From Dipteris shenzhenensis (taxonomy: Eukaryota; Polypodiophyta; Polypodiopsida; Gleicheniales): a DNA stretch of 64,000 nt. Each line of letters starts with the position of its first letter. Within the stretch, counting starts at the first letter, position 1. The notes beneath the pieces are model-generated. The model did no database searches. It was not told where the DNA came from and saw only the letters and a list, made by a program, of their open reading frames with translations. This document shows positions 1 through 12,340 of the stretch, piece by piece. The translations under genes were made by a program, and so were the position numbers. The DNA lies in assembly GCA_047967505.1 (NCBI GenBank), contig CM106539.1; one strand, written 5' to 3'.

Positions 1-854
1 GCAAAACATAGCTGGAGGAGGAGCCTGAGTGTAGGAGGAGGCAAAAGAGAGAGACGGGGGCGTGGGGGTAAAAGAAGGAAGGCAATGTTACCTAAGAGGT
101 TGAGAGGAGGAGAGGTAGCTTGAGAGCAAGAGAGGATAAGATGACAGGATGAGAATGGGGAGGAGGAGAGTATATATTGCCATTTAGATCCTTTATTTTT
201 TACAATGGGGATAGCCTTCCAAATTTTTCTTTTTTGTCTTTTTTGGGTTTTTAAAAGGTTTTTTGAAACCCATAGGTGGTATGACAGGCCCATGTCCTAC
301 ACTTCATTTCACCATCTTGTGTTTTCTCCATAATTCAACTTATTGCTTTGTCATAGTCTAGATTTAGCAGGTTATGGAATATCATCTTTAAGCTAATCAA
401 TCTCTCAAAAACAAGCATGTTCTCAAGTGCGACATATATACTACAATCAAGATAAAACGTGAGTCTACAAAGGTACAAGTAAGAGGGGGAATCTGACATT
501 GAGAGGGAGAATCTACGACTAAAACAAAGGGTATATAATTTACAAAAAATGTCTTATAGAACTTACATAGAGCTAATACCATCCCAAAATTTGTGTGCAT
601 ACATGACAAGATGGACCATTGCAACCTATACCAAAATCTTTAAGCCATATTACACCATTGCACATGTCATTGTTAGGCATGTTGACTTATGGGCATGGAT
701 AATTATTGTATGGAAACTTTGCATCACAATTTTGGAACCTCTAGCTAGGGAGCAACCTCAACTTTGGTAGTTAATGGAATATGGAGCTTCCTCAATCTGC
801 GATAAATTCATTCATTTAAGTGTCCATGTAGACTACAAGAACTTTCAACAATCA
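1..854. other. intergenic, no gene recognised
   Basis: The first 170 bases are strongly purine-rich on the + strand (GAGG/AGGAG runs). The rest is AT-rich with only short open frames that lack recognisable motifs. If the primer binding site at 855-867 belongs to a minus-strand element, this stretch would be its internal region, but I cannot identify gag in it. Confidence 0.4.
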
Positions 855-1000
855 GGCTATGATACCATGTTGGGAAACATGGCATGCTTGAGTAACAGAG
901 CAAATACTTCCAACCATTCTACATAGTGGAAAACTCTTCAATGGGAGACTCTAAAAGTGTCTGATCAATCCTCCACTCAAGTGATGCCAAATATATATAT
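855..1000 (-). repeat. LTR edge with primer binding site of a minus-strand LTR retrotransposon
   Basis: Read on the minus strand, an LTR-like end in ...CCCAACA (edge at 868) is followed directly by TGGTATCATAGCC (855-867). This resembles the primer binding site complementary to initiator methionine tRNA used by plant Copia elements. The far edge of the LTR was not found, so the end coordinate is arbitrary. Confidence 0.45.
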
Positions 1001-1547
1001 ATATACACCCCCATTTGTCTAGATTCAACACCAAAAGCATCACCATCTACCCATATTGCATCAAAAAACTAGAACACATCTAAATCACATTAGGGCCATT
1101 CCTTAGAGTCCATAGGAACACCTGTTACTCTAGCACAATCCCTAGTGCGCTATTCTTTGCTGACATTTTCCTTCCCTAAGCCCTATCAAAAGGCCTTAAA
1201 CCCTAAACTTAGCACAACTAGGTCTAGAACTCATTAAAGCCTAGAATAATTTCAAAAAATCCTTAGCAAAGTTGGCTCCAGAAATAATTAGAGTCTAGAA
1301 TAACTAGCGCTTAAAACATTGACATTAGACCTATCATCCACCCAGGACTAGTGTAACCATTACTATAACCTTTCAATTATGGTGGTAAAGATCAAATCCT
1401 TAGTGTGATTGGGTCTAAAAAATGATTAGAGTCTAGAAAACATTAAGCCACTAGACCTATCATCCACCTAGGACTAGTGTAACTATAGGCAAAAAAATGC
1501 TAGAATCTTTCAACCTAAAACATTTAGTTATATAACTTTTTGGACAT

Positions 1548-1737
1548 ATGCAACCTCCCAGCCCATTTCAAAATCTTAAGACATATGCATCCCTCAATCC
1601 ACCTTGGCTCCTCTCACATCAACCCACTTCAAAATCATTAGACATATGCATCCCCTCAATCCACCTCACTCATCTCACATCGAAATCATTAGACATATGC
1701 ATCCCCTCAATCCACCTCACTCATCTCACCTCGAAAA
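1548..1737 (+). repeat. minisatellite, three units of about 52-61 bp
   Basis: The motif AGACATATGCATCCC followed by CTCAATCCACCT recurs at about 1570, 1631 and 1683. The last two units are nearly identical (period 52), while the first is longer and more diverged. The 69-aa open frame across it is a by-product of the repeat. Confidence 0.75.
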
Positions 1738-1789
1738 CCCAATTGGACGAAAATTAAGGTTTAGTTTTGACCGATACTAAGTTGTTAGA

Positions 1790-2110
1790 GTTGCAAAAAA
1801 GAAAAACTATTGAAGAAGCAAGCCATCATGGTATTATTGTAGTAGAGGCTAAGTACATTTCTTTTTCTTGAGGTGCATGTGAAGCAGTTGGATTTTGGAG
1901 GCCCTTGGAGGATCTTGGTGTAGTCCAAAATAGTGCCACAATAATATTTTGTGACAACTATGAGTGCTATTGCCTTGGCAAAGAATACAAAAAATCATGA
2001 AATGTCAAAACATTAGCATGGTCATCAACCATGTACTTATGGGTATACATCTGGGCAAATGGTTAGGAATACAAAGAACTCTACAAGGGACCTAAGTTCG
2101 GTTGTGAATT
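1790..2110 (+). pseudogene. Copia RNase H fragment (decayed)
   Basis: A + strand frame reads VEAKYISFS, a stop, GACEAVGF, then LEDLGVVQNSATIIFCDN. This matches the Copia RNase H pattern EAEY.(A/S)L..A..EA.WLR.LL.DLG......I.CDN. After the CDN motif the similarity fades with in-frame stops. No LTR or other polyprotein domain adjoins it in this orientation, so it is an isolated relic. Confidence 0.7.
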
Positions 2111-5100
2111 TTGCATATGGACATAGGGCAAGACACATTAGCAAGGAAGAGTAAATTTATATAGCCAACGAGCTAGTGACTCTTTCCTCCCTCTTCATTG
2201 TATGTGTAAAGTGTGAGCTATGTGTTCACTATAACATGAATGAGCATGTTTCAAAAAATAAGGAATTTTCATGTTTATGGTTGTACATCTTATCCTCACA
2301 TTTTTGAAAACATCTTATCCTCACATTCTTGAATATATTTTGGGCATTACTTTTTTGTACTATTTGCATTAGTTGTGGCATGGAGGGCATTAGATTGCAC
2401 ATACTTAACCTAACTAGTTGTTTCATGCATTGCTTTTAGAATGATTATTTTGCCTTGCCCTGTTTTTCCTCATGTCTCCTTTTGCACTATGTCCTTTACC
2501 TTTGCACTTGTTGACATTGGAATCAGCACCCATATCATTTGTTGTTTTCAATACATGTGACTTTTTTTTTTTGGGTAATTCAAGTTGGTCATCGAACACT
2601 TAGCCATATCCAATATTTTCCTCTTCTTAAGCTCATTTTCTAGATCTATTGGAGGTGTTCACAAATTCATCAACTCTTCTAACTATCTATGTACCTATTT
2701 CTATCCTTGTGAATGTTATAAAGCATTTTCTCCAGACTCCAACTATTTTCAAACTTCATGAGCATCTTACTAGTGGGCCCACACAAAAAACCATAGGATT
2801 TTCATGAATGACTTCACAATCTAGTATTTAATCTTGTTTACCTAGTGCATATTTTGGTGATTTCATTCTATTGTTGCATGCATTATCTATGTTATAGTAT
2901 TTTTTTAGGACTATTGTTGATGAGTACATATTCAAGGGTCATTTTTTTTTGTTCCAAATTCTCAACTTGTTATGCTACCAAAACACAAATGGAAAGAATT
3001 GCCTATTGTGAACATGTCACATGGACTTTGTGATTGTCAACCTTTTGCCCTACACAAGTTTGACACTATTTCCGTTGATCTCATTGAGTTGGTATTCAAA
3101 GGAAATCCTCAAGCTAGGCACAATGAACTCAATGGCACTAAAGCTTATAGGCTCTTTGGCATGCCCTAGTTGCATAGTCAAATTTCTTTGTAAGATTTTG
3201 CTAGTTGACTAGGCATGTTAACTACATCTACAGTATTATATTGTACATGTTTATCCACCCCTTGTTTCTTTGAGACATCAGTTTCAATGCATGGGAAAAT
3301 GTAAAGCAAGCAATGAGAGAAGAAAAACTAAGGCAATCCCATGATAAATCTCTATTGTTGGTGCCTTCAATGATTGTAGACATAGAAGTGTTGAGGCTAA
3401 CTATCTCCAGATGAGTGCATGAGGCACTTGAAAGGAGGAGGGAAAAAATACTGGAGAAGATGAGGAACTATTTGGAAGGGAGGTGAGAGGGAGGGCAGAT
3501 GGGCGAGGGGAGGAATGGAAAGGCAAGGGCGAGGGGAGGAATGGAAAGGCAAGGCAAGGGGGCAAGAGAGGTTGTTATCAGGGTGCAGGGGAGAGAGGTG
3601 ACTTTGCAAGGAGGAGATAGGGTAAGGGGGGACTTAGCATAGATTAACTAACATTAATTTTTTAGGCCTTACCTTAATGAATGTCTGATTAATGTACATT
3701 TTCAAGTTCTACATTCAATTGGTTTTTTAGCATGTGATTTCTATATGCACTTTACAAAAAATGTTGCTTTTAGTAGTTTGCTCATCAGAGCTGTAGATTG
3801 GAACTTACAAATTTTACAAGGAACATGTGCCATTATGTAGCCATTTTGAGTAAATGGGGGATAATATTTACTCAAAATGTAGATTGGAACTTACATATTT
3901 TACAAGGAATATGTGCCATTATGTAGCCATTCTTAGTAAATGGGGGACTACATTTACTCAATCTGGCTATGCCAACCTCTCCTTTTGTTTTACATAGGGC
4001 CTGTTTTGCCTCTCAATTTTGTTTATTCTATAGAAAAATTGCATTTCATTACTAAGGAGCAACTTCTTGGACCTTCATGTATTTAAAAAGTGTATAGTAG
4101 ACTTCACTTAATCAAATTTGATTTATTATTGATCTTTCTACTATAAATGTTGGGAAGGTGTTTGACGAGGAGAAAAGAGGAAGGCCATGGACTACTAAGG
4201 TTAATATGACTTTCACTCGAGCATAGGTAGGTCTTTAATGGCTCTTTATGAGGCTCCATTTATTTATTTTTTCAAAAATAAGTACCCACTCATATTCAAA
4301 CATGCTTTTAGGATCACTAAATGTGGCGATACATGAGAAGTAATTTTTAGCATTGGCTTATTTTACTCTTGTTTGTCAATAGGAACCCTTTGTCGCTAAT
4401 GTGTAAAATGTGTTGGATACATCTACACTCTCACATTTACATTTTCTAACTCCCAAATCTTTATTTTGAAAGAAGTTTGATCACATGCTAGTTCTAATGT
4501 TAGCTCTAATATAAAAGATGATTCATTAGAATCCTTTGCTCAATCATACTCACAAGTCGTTTTCAATTTGTATTTTTTGATGTCGAATAATAGTTTTGTG
4601 TATATGCTAAAGATGCTGTCACAATATGGAGAGTTGTAGCATTTAATTGTCAAATCATTTTTTTGTGTAGATCTAAAACTCTTGGAAGACACGCCCTTTG
4701 AGATCGTGAGCTACATACATCAAGTAAGTGAGATTCGTGACAACGATGTTCCAAGAAAGGAATATTCATATGGAACTATGTGATAAGGAGTCACTTTCCA
4801 TATTTATATACAATACTTGTCAACAATATAAATTGAACTCACAAAAGAAGGAGAAGATGGCATCTCATTCTATAAAGTTATGCACTTCTTTCATACTACT
4901 ACACAATGAGAAAAGAAAGAAGCTTCACACTTTTGAACAACTAGGTATGAAAATATTTGGAAGTTTGAAACATCTATAGCACTTCAAAACCACAACATTT
5001 AGGAAACTTTGGATCTAGAATTTTGAACCAAAAAAGGTAAGTAGAAAGCTATTTCATACTATAAATTCATTTGAATGGTCCTAAAGGGGAGGAGACCATA

Positions 5101-5329
5101 TTAGCTACAGAAACTCGGATTCGATGGGAACTCGGGAATTTGACATCTATTTGTGCAAATACAAATTTGGGAATTTAAAAAACAATACAATGTAAGGCAT
5201 AATCTAAGGGTGCTCTCCTTCCATACATTATGGCTTATGCAAATGACACATTGAATTAAGGAGAAAATTGGAGGACCTACATCATTGTCATATCGAAGCA
5301 TTGAGAGGATGTGGTGACAAGGAAGACCT
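2111..5329. other. intergenic, no gene recognised
   Basis: AT-rich sequence with short open frames (up to 83 codons) that show no recognisable motif. It holds a G-rich stretch at about 3420-3625 with a 26-bp duplication (GCGAGGGGAGGAATGGAAAG units near 3504 and 3530). An 86-bp tandem duplication at 3792-3963 is listed separately. Confidence 0.5.
3792..3963 (+). repeat. tandem duplication, 2 x 86 bp
   Basis: Two adjacent copies begin with TGTAGATTGGAACTTACA at 3792 and 3878 and differ at only a few positions. Each copy carries an internal inverted repeat in which GAGTAAAT faces ATTTACTC, so each unit could fold. Confidence 0.85.
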
Positions 5330-5526
5330 CATATGTGTGTATGTGTTATGTGTTATGTTGTGTGTGCATGCATGCAGGCGTGTGCCTCTGTGTGTGTGTG
5401 TGTGTTGCACATATACTTGTGTGTGTTTTGTGCTTTGTGTGTGTGTGTGTGTGTGTGTGTTGCACTTATACTTGTGTGTGTTTTGTGCTTTATGTGTTCA
5501 TGTGTGTGCGTGCATGTGCGTGTGCA

Positions 5527-5582
<56 letters not shown>
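5330..5582 (+). repeat. compound microsatellite (TG)n then (GA)n
   Basis: Interrupted TG/TGTGTT repeats run to about 5528, followed by an almost pure GA tract at about 5531-5582. Open frames of 84-144 codons on both strands are produced by these dinucleotide repeats (polyCV, polyRE, polySL) and are not genes. Confidence 0.95.
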
Positions 5583-5586
<4 letters not shown>

Positions 5587-7130
5587 GTCAATGTCAAAAG
5601 ACTTCAAATGTCTCTGTGATAAGGATTGACCCTACACATACTACTACACACATTAACGCTTTACCGTTTCCACTTTCACTAGGATATACTTATCCAAACT
5701 AATTATGTAGCAAATGGCTCTTTTTCAAGCCAATAGTGCAATCTTGTATTTTTATATTAATCAACAAGGGAGTGAAAGCTTACAAAAATGAATGTAAATT
5801 GTTTTCTATTCAACACTCATATGGGTGTACTTAGGGTAAGTTGGGTTAAACATTCCTATTGGTACTTGGGTTAGGGACATGCAACCCCATCACATGCGCA
5901 ATGCAACCATTGGCCTTGAGAAGGCATATACAATCCCTATAAGCGTGTGAGGGTAGTAGGGTCCTCAACTCTAGACCCTTATGGTCAAGGAATGGCTATG
6001 CTATCACCATTATTGGCCCACTCTCATGTGATGCATTGTGTTCTCCCAAGGTTAATGTTTGCATTAGATGTATTATGGTGGGCTTCATATCAGAGTACAC
6101 TCAACTACACACGGTTGTTTTGGATTTGGTCAACATTAAGGTGAAGGATTAGATCATAACCAACATGCATGGTTTCAGGTTCTAGGAAATGGGATCCAGG
6201 GTTCCAGCTCCAAGGTTCTGCTTTGAATTCGTTTTTTTGGGTTTCTCTACTGGTTGATCTAGTTGTGCAAGTGAACAAAAAGTGTTACCTATATTTAAAA
6301 AATCACTTTTTAATGATTTAAAAAACATGCAAAGGAATAAAATAGTGGGATGGCAACTGTAAGCATCAAGGAAGACCCATCATGCAGAGAATGGCAGTGA
6401 CATTGACCCTCATCCAGTTTCATGTGGAAACCAATGCCCTTTACAAGGCCTCTAAGTGCTTTGTATGTGCACCACCTATAATGTCATGACTTTATGCTTA
6501 TGTTAAGCTAACACCAATGCTAAGTAGTATACACACTGAGAACACTAAGGCATGCCTTATAGGCAGGGGGGAGGTCACAAACTAAAATGAAACAAGGTAT
6601 TGGACTCTCAACAATAACAATAGGGTCATTATCCTCAACATCATCACTATGCTTGGGTTGGGAGAAGAGATCTTTTGTCATGCATAGAATATAAGCACAA
6701 TAACTCAAATTTGGCAACCCATAGATTTCACGACTCGATGCGCGACAAATCCTTCATGAGACAAGTACCTACATCATTGATTCCAAACGAGTGTTGGTGA
6801 AACAAAGTCCATGTGATATCACATGGGATGTGTAGTGCTTGTTAGAATTGGACTAACATCTCAAGGAAAACCTAGGAGTTAGTTCTTAAGCTCAATTGAA
6901 TTAGTTAAGATTAAAAGCAAGATTAGTGTAAGGGTAACATGGTACTAAAAGAGCTCTAAATTTTCAGAATGGATGCCGTCATCATGACCCTACTAAGTGT
7001 TAACATAGCTCTTGTTTGCCCACCCTGCTGGTGTGCTCCATGTTCTTCCCTTTTTATCGAGGCTATTCGAGCAAGGGCGAAATGTGATTAGATTTGCTAG
7101 TCTCACGTTTGCACTGCCTAGCTAGATGGG
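5583..7130. other. intergenic, no gene recognised
   Basis: Short open frames of up to 66 codons with no recognisable domain. No clear repeat structure was seen. Confidence 0.4.
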
Positions 7131-7144
7131 CGGATCAACATGCG

Positions 7145-7400
7145 AGATGGAGCTTGTAAGTTATTGGACTAGTGGTTTGGGCATTGGTATTTCCAATGCT
7201 TAGGTCAGGTGTTCAAAACTTGGACGCACAAAGCTTGAGGGCTTCCACAACAGTTCTAGCAAGAGCCTATGGTTGGCCTTGGAATTCAGGGTGAACTCGA
7301 GCGTGTGCTCTCAAGGGTGAACCTGAGTGCGCGCGCTCGGGTGGGTAGGGTTCATGTGGGTATTCTATGAGACGTTGGCCCTAAACCAATTGGAAAAGCC
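7145..7400 (+). mobile_element. candidate tRNA-derived SINE
   Basis: Residues 7160-7220 read TAGTGGTTTGGGCATTGG followed about 35 bases later by GGTCAGGTGTTCAAAACTT. This layout matches degenerate A and B boxes of RNA polymerase III promoters as found at the head of plant SINEs. A GC-richer body with TGTGCTCTCAAGGGTGAAC and similar words follows. The 3' end and target-site duplications were not identified, so the call is tentative. Confidence 0.35.
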
Positions 7401-7738
7401 AACAATGAATGCAGGTGATTAAGTGAAGATGGTTAGGTTAATTGATGGCAATGAGCCTAAAGGGAAGTCAAAGTGCAAGTCTGACTAGGGGAAAGAAGGA
7501 TTAAGGTTAATTAAGAAGGGTTAGAAGAGAGGGGGGTAATCTCATCATCTTCTTCACTCTGGAATTGAGAGATCTCGAGCTCTGAGCTATGTCTTTGGGA
7601 GCTGCTGCTCCTGCTTCTGCACGCGCCGAGCTCTGCATCATCTCCCTTCGAACCTCTCCCCCACCCCCATTCCCGGTAAAGGAAAACTAGTTTTCTATCG
7701 AAAAGGTGCTTCCCGTTTGTGGCGGCGTTGTTGGGATC

Positions 7739-7773
<35 letters not shown>

Positions 7774-8066
7774 CTCCCGTTTCGTCTCGGTTCGTCTCTG
7801 TCTCCCCCCCCCCCCCCCCGCTTTGCGTTGGGTGAGTGAGAGTGGTTGAGTGCTCCTCCTTTCGGGCGTGTTCTTCTCTCTCTCTCTCTCTGTCTCTCAC
7901 GAAGGTCTTGCTGCTGAGGTGGGTGGGCGGTGCTTGCTTTTTTCGGGGTTCTTGATGGCGGTGGTGGGCGAGGAGGGGGGAGGGTAAGGGTGGAGGCACT
8001 GGCGGGACGATGCAGGAGGCAGGGGGGGCAAGAGGGCGGAGTTGAGAATCAGAGAAGAGTATTTAT

Positions 8067-8068
<2 letters not shown>

Positions 8069-8112
<44 letters not shown>
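8069..8112 (+). repeat. (GA)n microsatellite
   Basis: Pure AG/GA tract of about 44 bases lying about 0.8 kb upstream of the ankyrin gene start. Confidence 0.95.
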
Positions 8113-8114
<2 letters not shown>

Positions 8115-8239
8115 CTTCAGGTGTCAAGGGCGAAGGGAGAGGTTTGTGAAGAGTGAAAAAAGCACAGTTGTCTGAGTTTGCCGCCGAGAGAGAGGACAAG
8201 GGAAGGTGTATTTGTGAGCAGTGAAAAGCACATTTGTTG

Positions 8240-8241
<2 letters not shown>

Positions 8242-8282
<41 letters not shown>
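8242..8282 (+). repeat. (GA)n microsatellite
   Basis: Pure AG/GA tract of about 41 bases, the second of a pair in the upstream region of the ankyrin gene. The sequences after the two tracts are partly similar (GTCAAGGGCGAAGGG follows both), which suggests a local duplication of repeat plus flank. Confidence 0.95.
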
Positions 8283-8285
<3 letters not shown>

Positions 8286-8928
8286 GTGTGTCAAGGGCGA
8301 AGGGGAGGAGAAGGGACGGGAGTGAAAAGCGCATTTGCCGCGGGGAGAGAGGCAGAGAGCGTGAGCGCGAGCGAGCGAGCGAAAAATCAGTGTACTGGAG
8401 ATAGACGGAGATAGGACGAGGTACAGGGAAGTAAACATGCGGAGGCAGGGCGTCGCCATCGCTCCAGCCCCCTTCTACACAGAGTTTGACCCCTCCGCTC
8501 AATCAACCACAGATGGCCAAAGACACCTTGGAAGCATGGCCTGAGCCCTCGCCAGCGACCCGTTTGAATCTCTCTGAGGTAAATCCGCATTCAGAGGTGT
8601 GAGCTGTTGTAGATCTTTCCTTTTCCGTTGGTGCATTGCCACTAGACATCAACAGTGGGGAGGTATGCTTCTTGGGCAGCTTCCGGATTCCCTCCATCGT
8701 TGCGCTTGCAGCTGACTGCAGTTCAGGATTGCAAAGTGATAGAAGCTCCGCGAGTGTCCACGTTCCAGAGATGGGTCGGTTCGAAACGTCAGCTGCAGAT
8801 CCAAACAGGCATCCATGAGAGAAAGCTGGAGCTGCGGAGTCAATAGCCATTGAGGTAAGGAGATTTTCCAGCGGGAGCAAGCTTCGCTCTCGATAATTCG
8901 CGCACAGCAAGTGAGAAGCGGCCTCGCT

Positions 8929-10650
8929 ATGATGGCCCAATTGTCGACCGAGGAGGTAGCCACGTACGCTCACAGCCCCGTTCATTATGCTGTTGCTCGC
9001 CGGGATTATGCAGCCTTGCGCAGAATCATCTCTGCATTGCCTCGCTTGGCGAAAGCAGGGGAGATTCGGACCGAAACCGATGCAATTGCGGAGGAGCACC
9101 GTGCTGAGGCCTTGTGCGCAGTGATTGACAGGAGGGATGTGCCGGGGAGAGAGACCCCTCTACATCTGGCTGTCCGCTTGGGGGACGCCACTGCTTCTGA
9201 GATCTTGATGGCATCAGGGGCTGACTGGAGCTTGCAGAACGAACAGGGATGGAGTGCTTTGCAGGAGGCTATCTGTGCCCGGGAGGAAGCCATAGCCATG
9301 GTCATCATGAGATATTATCAACCTATGGCTTGGGCAAAGTGGTGCCGTCGGTTGCCCAGAGTCATTGCCACCATGCAGCGAATGAGAGATTTTTACATGG
9401 AGCTGACCTTCCACTTTGAGAGCTCAGTCATCCCCTTCATTGGAAGAATTGCTCCCTCGGACACATACAGAATCTGGAAGCGAGGTTCAAATCTCCGGGC
9501 TGACATGACTCTCGCAGGATTTGATGGATTCAGGATACAAAGGTCAGACCAGAGTTTTGTGTTTCTTGGAGAGGGTAGTGATGATGGAAAATTGTCGCCA
9601 GGGTCCCTGTGCATGCTCAATCATAAGGACAAAGAAGTTATGAATGCTTTGGAAGGAGCTGGCACCCAACCTACAGAAGCCGAGATTGCGCAAGAAGTTG
9701 CTGCCATGTCACAGACCAACATGTACCGTCCTGGAATTGATGTTACACAGGCAGAGCTTTTTCCCCAGCTGACATGGAGACGACAGGAGAAAACGGAGAT
9801 GGTTGGTGCATGGAAAGGCAAGATATATGACATGCATCATGTGATGGTCAGTGTCAAGTCAAGGAGGGTTCCTGGTGCGATGACTGATGAGGAGCTCTTT
9901 GGCACAGCAGAAGTGGATAGGGAAGACGATGATATGGAAGAAGATCTTACAGAGCTCCTCACAGAGGAAGAGAAGAAACAACTAGAAACGGCATTAAAGA
10001 TGGAAAGTGTAGAAGTGGATGAGGATAATTTTGGGGATGGAAGGCCACCATTAGAACATCCCAAAATGGTGCACTCACATAGGGGTGGCTCGAGAGATAA
10101 GGACGTTGCAGCTCGTCTGAGTTCTGCATCTGGCTTGGATCAAAATGGTGTTGATTTTAAGGATGACAAAAAAGGATGGTTTGGTTGGGGTAGGAGGAGT
10201 TTCAAGCAGGAGGGTATCAATAAAATGGCACCCCCGAGGAGTTCTCTGTGTATTGATGAGAAAGTGAGTGACCTTCTAGGAGATTCTTCTCCCCATGGAG
10301 ATCATGTTAGAAAGGGTGCCAAACCTCACAGGGGTCGCAAATCTGTTGATAGGCGGTTTTCTGATTTCAGGGCAGATGAGAGCTACATGCTCAGAAAGGA
10401 TAAAGATAACAAAAAGATTGCAAATAGGGAGCTGATTCGAAAGCGCAGAGTCACCCCAAGCAATGATGGAAGTGGGGAAAGTGAATACAAGAAGGGTCTG
10501 CGACCTGTACTTTGGCTGACACCCAATTTCCCTCTTAAAACTGAAGAGTTGCTGCCATTGTTAGACATTCTTGCCAATAAAGTCAAAGCTGTCCGCCGTC
10601 TCAGGGAGCTACTTACTACGAAACTGCCACCAGATATGTTTCCTGTAAAG
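8929..10650 (+). CDS. ankyrin-repeat / GPCR-chaperone (ANKRD13-like) protein, exon 1
   Basis: First coding exon, 574 codons. The start is the first of two adjacent ATGs (MMAQLSTEEV). Ankyrin-type repeats are visible at about residues 15-45 (HSPVHYAVARRDYAALRRII), 73-103 (ETPLHLAVRLGD) and 106-135 (GWSALQEAI). From about residue 140 the sequence follows the GPCR-chaperone domain of ANKRD13-type proteins (RMRDFYMELTFHFESS, then SDTYRIWKRGSNLRAD). Residues 324-362 are very acidic and contain EEEKKQLETALKMES, which resembles but does not fully match a ubiquitin-interacting motif. The exon ends in ...LPPDMFPVK|GTAATA. Read-through past the donor gives only 24 unrelated residues before a stop. In animals this family sits on endosomal or ER membranes and handles ubiquitinated or newly made membrane proteins; the role in plants is inferred. 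Together with exon 2 it encodes 699 aa. Confidence 0.9.
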
Positions 10651-10995
10651 GTAATAATTTTGTGGGACATATCTTTTCTGGTTTGCACCTTTTTCTCCCA
10701 GTCTGTTGTTCCAGTTGCTAGCTGAACATGTGTATGTTCATGTATTTTTTGTGATATGGAACACGGGAAAGGCTATCGTGATCCCTGCTTGGTCTGTTTC
10801 GTTGGTCCATAAAGCAATGCCTAAAGTTGTTTGCTGTTGATCTTCTTCAATTAGGAGGATGGCAGTTGTCCATAGGCATGCTTTGGAAGGAATTAGTTCT
10901 CTATATTGAATTGGTTTTCAGTGTTGTTGTGCCAAAGAATCAAGTTGACTATGGGCTTGTATCTACTTAGATTTTGTGCCAGATATGAAAGGACA

Positions 10996-11432
10996 CCTAT
11001 AATGCTTTAAGTACAGATTTTTTCAGTCCGTAACTTTTTCTTGGCTAAGTGAATCAGCTCTATCAAAAAAGCGTTTTGGCATGATTAATATTACTGTTAC
11101 ACAGAGGACAGTGCACACAAGTTGACTGCAGGCATCTAGTGTCCTTTCCACATGTAGGGATATGACGGCAATCAGTTCATTTTGCATAGCTGATTAACGT
11201 CTGCAAGTTTTCACTGAGATTTTGTGAGAGCAGACCTATAAGGCTTTAAGTACATATTTTTTGAGTTTTTCTTGGCCAAGTGAATGAGCTATATCAAAAA
11301 ACGATTTGGCGCGATTAACACTACTGCTACACAGAGGACAGTGCATACAAGTTGACTGCAGGCATCTAGTGTCCTTTCCGCAGGCATTTTCATCTAGGGA
11401 TGTGAAGGCAATCAGTTCATTTTGCATAGCTG
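10996..11432 (+). repeat. direct duplication of about 197 bp, period 239
   Basis: Copy 1 (10996-11191) and copy 2 (11235-11432) both run from CCTATAA(T/G)GCTTTAAGTACA to TTTTGCATAGCTG with scattered substitutions and a small indel in copy 2. A 43-bp non-repeated segment separates them. Both are intronic. Confidence 0.8.
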
Positions 11433-11659
11433 GAAGAAGTTATTACACTGTTGATCTTGCCCGTCTTAGGAGCCTGACTTAGGATCCAGATTTCACATTC
11501 TTATATGAAGATGCAATTGTTGTTGCAACAGTAGGGTGAATATAATTGATGGACTTATCCTAACTCTGGTTCTCTTCAAACGTTTCATCAAATACTTGCA
11601 CACAGCGGCACTTCAACCATACATTCTTCTTCCTTTTGACATCCTTCATGTATCAATGG

Positions 11660-12340
11660 AGGTCATCTAACTTGATTGAATGAGAAGTCAGAAGCCTTTC
11701 TCGATCTTTCTACCGCAGCAGTCCCACAATTATGGAAGACTTTTACTGTCTGCCTGGATTTTTCCTCAAGGGCCTCATTCCTCATTATTGGACAACGCAA
11801 GAATAGGTGGTGGTCTGACTTGCCGTCTTTGGCATCAAATTTAGCAACTGTCTTGTGGACTCTCCTAATTGCGACAGTGGGAGATGGAGCTATGCTGCTG
11901 AAACAGAACGCCAAACCTCGACCATATGCTGGAGCCTGGCGAACCCCGGGCTGAAATGTGCTTCTGGTCACCCTCTTCTTGGATCGCGACTGGTATGGCT
12001 GATCTCTGCTGCTGTACGGTGCAGACTGGTGCAGGCTGAGAGCTGCGTGGAGACTGGAAACTGAATGCCAAAGGAGGGGCCAAGGGACCCCTTATATAGG
12101 GGCTGCAATCAGCTGACTTTCCGAGCCAACTTGGCCGACCAGCCAGTCGTCTGGTTGGTTGGCTGGTAGGATGCAGCCCTATGGGCCGACTTGTAGGGGG
12201 TTGAGGCTGCCTATAAAAGGTGCCTCTCCCAGCCCACTTCCTACACTTGGTGCTGCCCTTTGGGGCCTTAAAACCTTGCGTTGGTGTGCTGCAAGATGGT
12301 GAGTGTGCCACTGCCTCTTGTGCCTGGCAATTGTGCTTGT
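11660..12340 (-). mobile_element. LTR-like retrotransposon fragment within the intron
   Basis: GC-richer block carrying GGGGCCAAGGGACCCC next to CTTATATAGGGG (12088-12100) and then repeated GGTTGG/GGCTGG words. The same arrangement occurs in the LTR-like stretches near 25.4, 28.2, 30.2, 41.9 and 44.1 kb. No coding domain or terminal repeat was found, so it may be a solo LTR remnant. Orientation is inferred from the other copies. Confidence 0.4.

Larger units (their letters stand above)
7501..8928 (+). promoter_or_regulatory. upstream region and probable 5' UTR of the ankyrin gene
   Basis: GC-rich, CpG-rich stretch with repeated CT/GA tracts (7743-7770, 8069-8112, 8242-8282) leading to the ATG at 8929. 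Possible 5' UTR splice donors with GAG|GT context occur at about 8579 (GAG|GTAAAT) and 8853 (GAG|GTAAGG), and several AG acceptors lie before the start codon, so a leader intron is possible. Long minus-strand frames here (162 and 201 codons) are serine/leucine runs encoded by the repeats. No clear TATA box was chosen. Confidence 0.5.

Noticed and set aside
5268-5702. 144-codon + strand open frame
   Set aside because: It is made of (TG)n and (GA)n repeats read as Cys/Val and Arg/Glu runs; frames of similar length exist on both strands.
7511-8502. Two overlapping minus-strand frames of 162 and 201 codons
   Set aside because: Ser/Leu and Arg/Glu runs from (GA)n tracts in the ankyrin gene upstream region; no domain and no conserved words.
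9006-10688. Minus-strand frames of 60-101 codons opposite the ankyrin exon
   Set aside because: Shadows of the + strand coding exon, which has clear ankyrin and chaperone motifs.
10651-10725. Continuation of the ankyrin frame beyond residue 574
   Set aside because: A GTAATA donor lies at 10651, and the conserved domain resumes exactly at the 13844 acceptor; the read-through residues match nothing.
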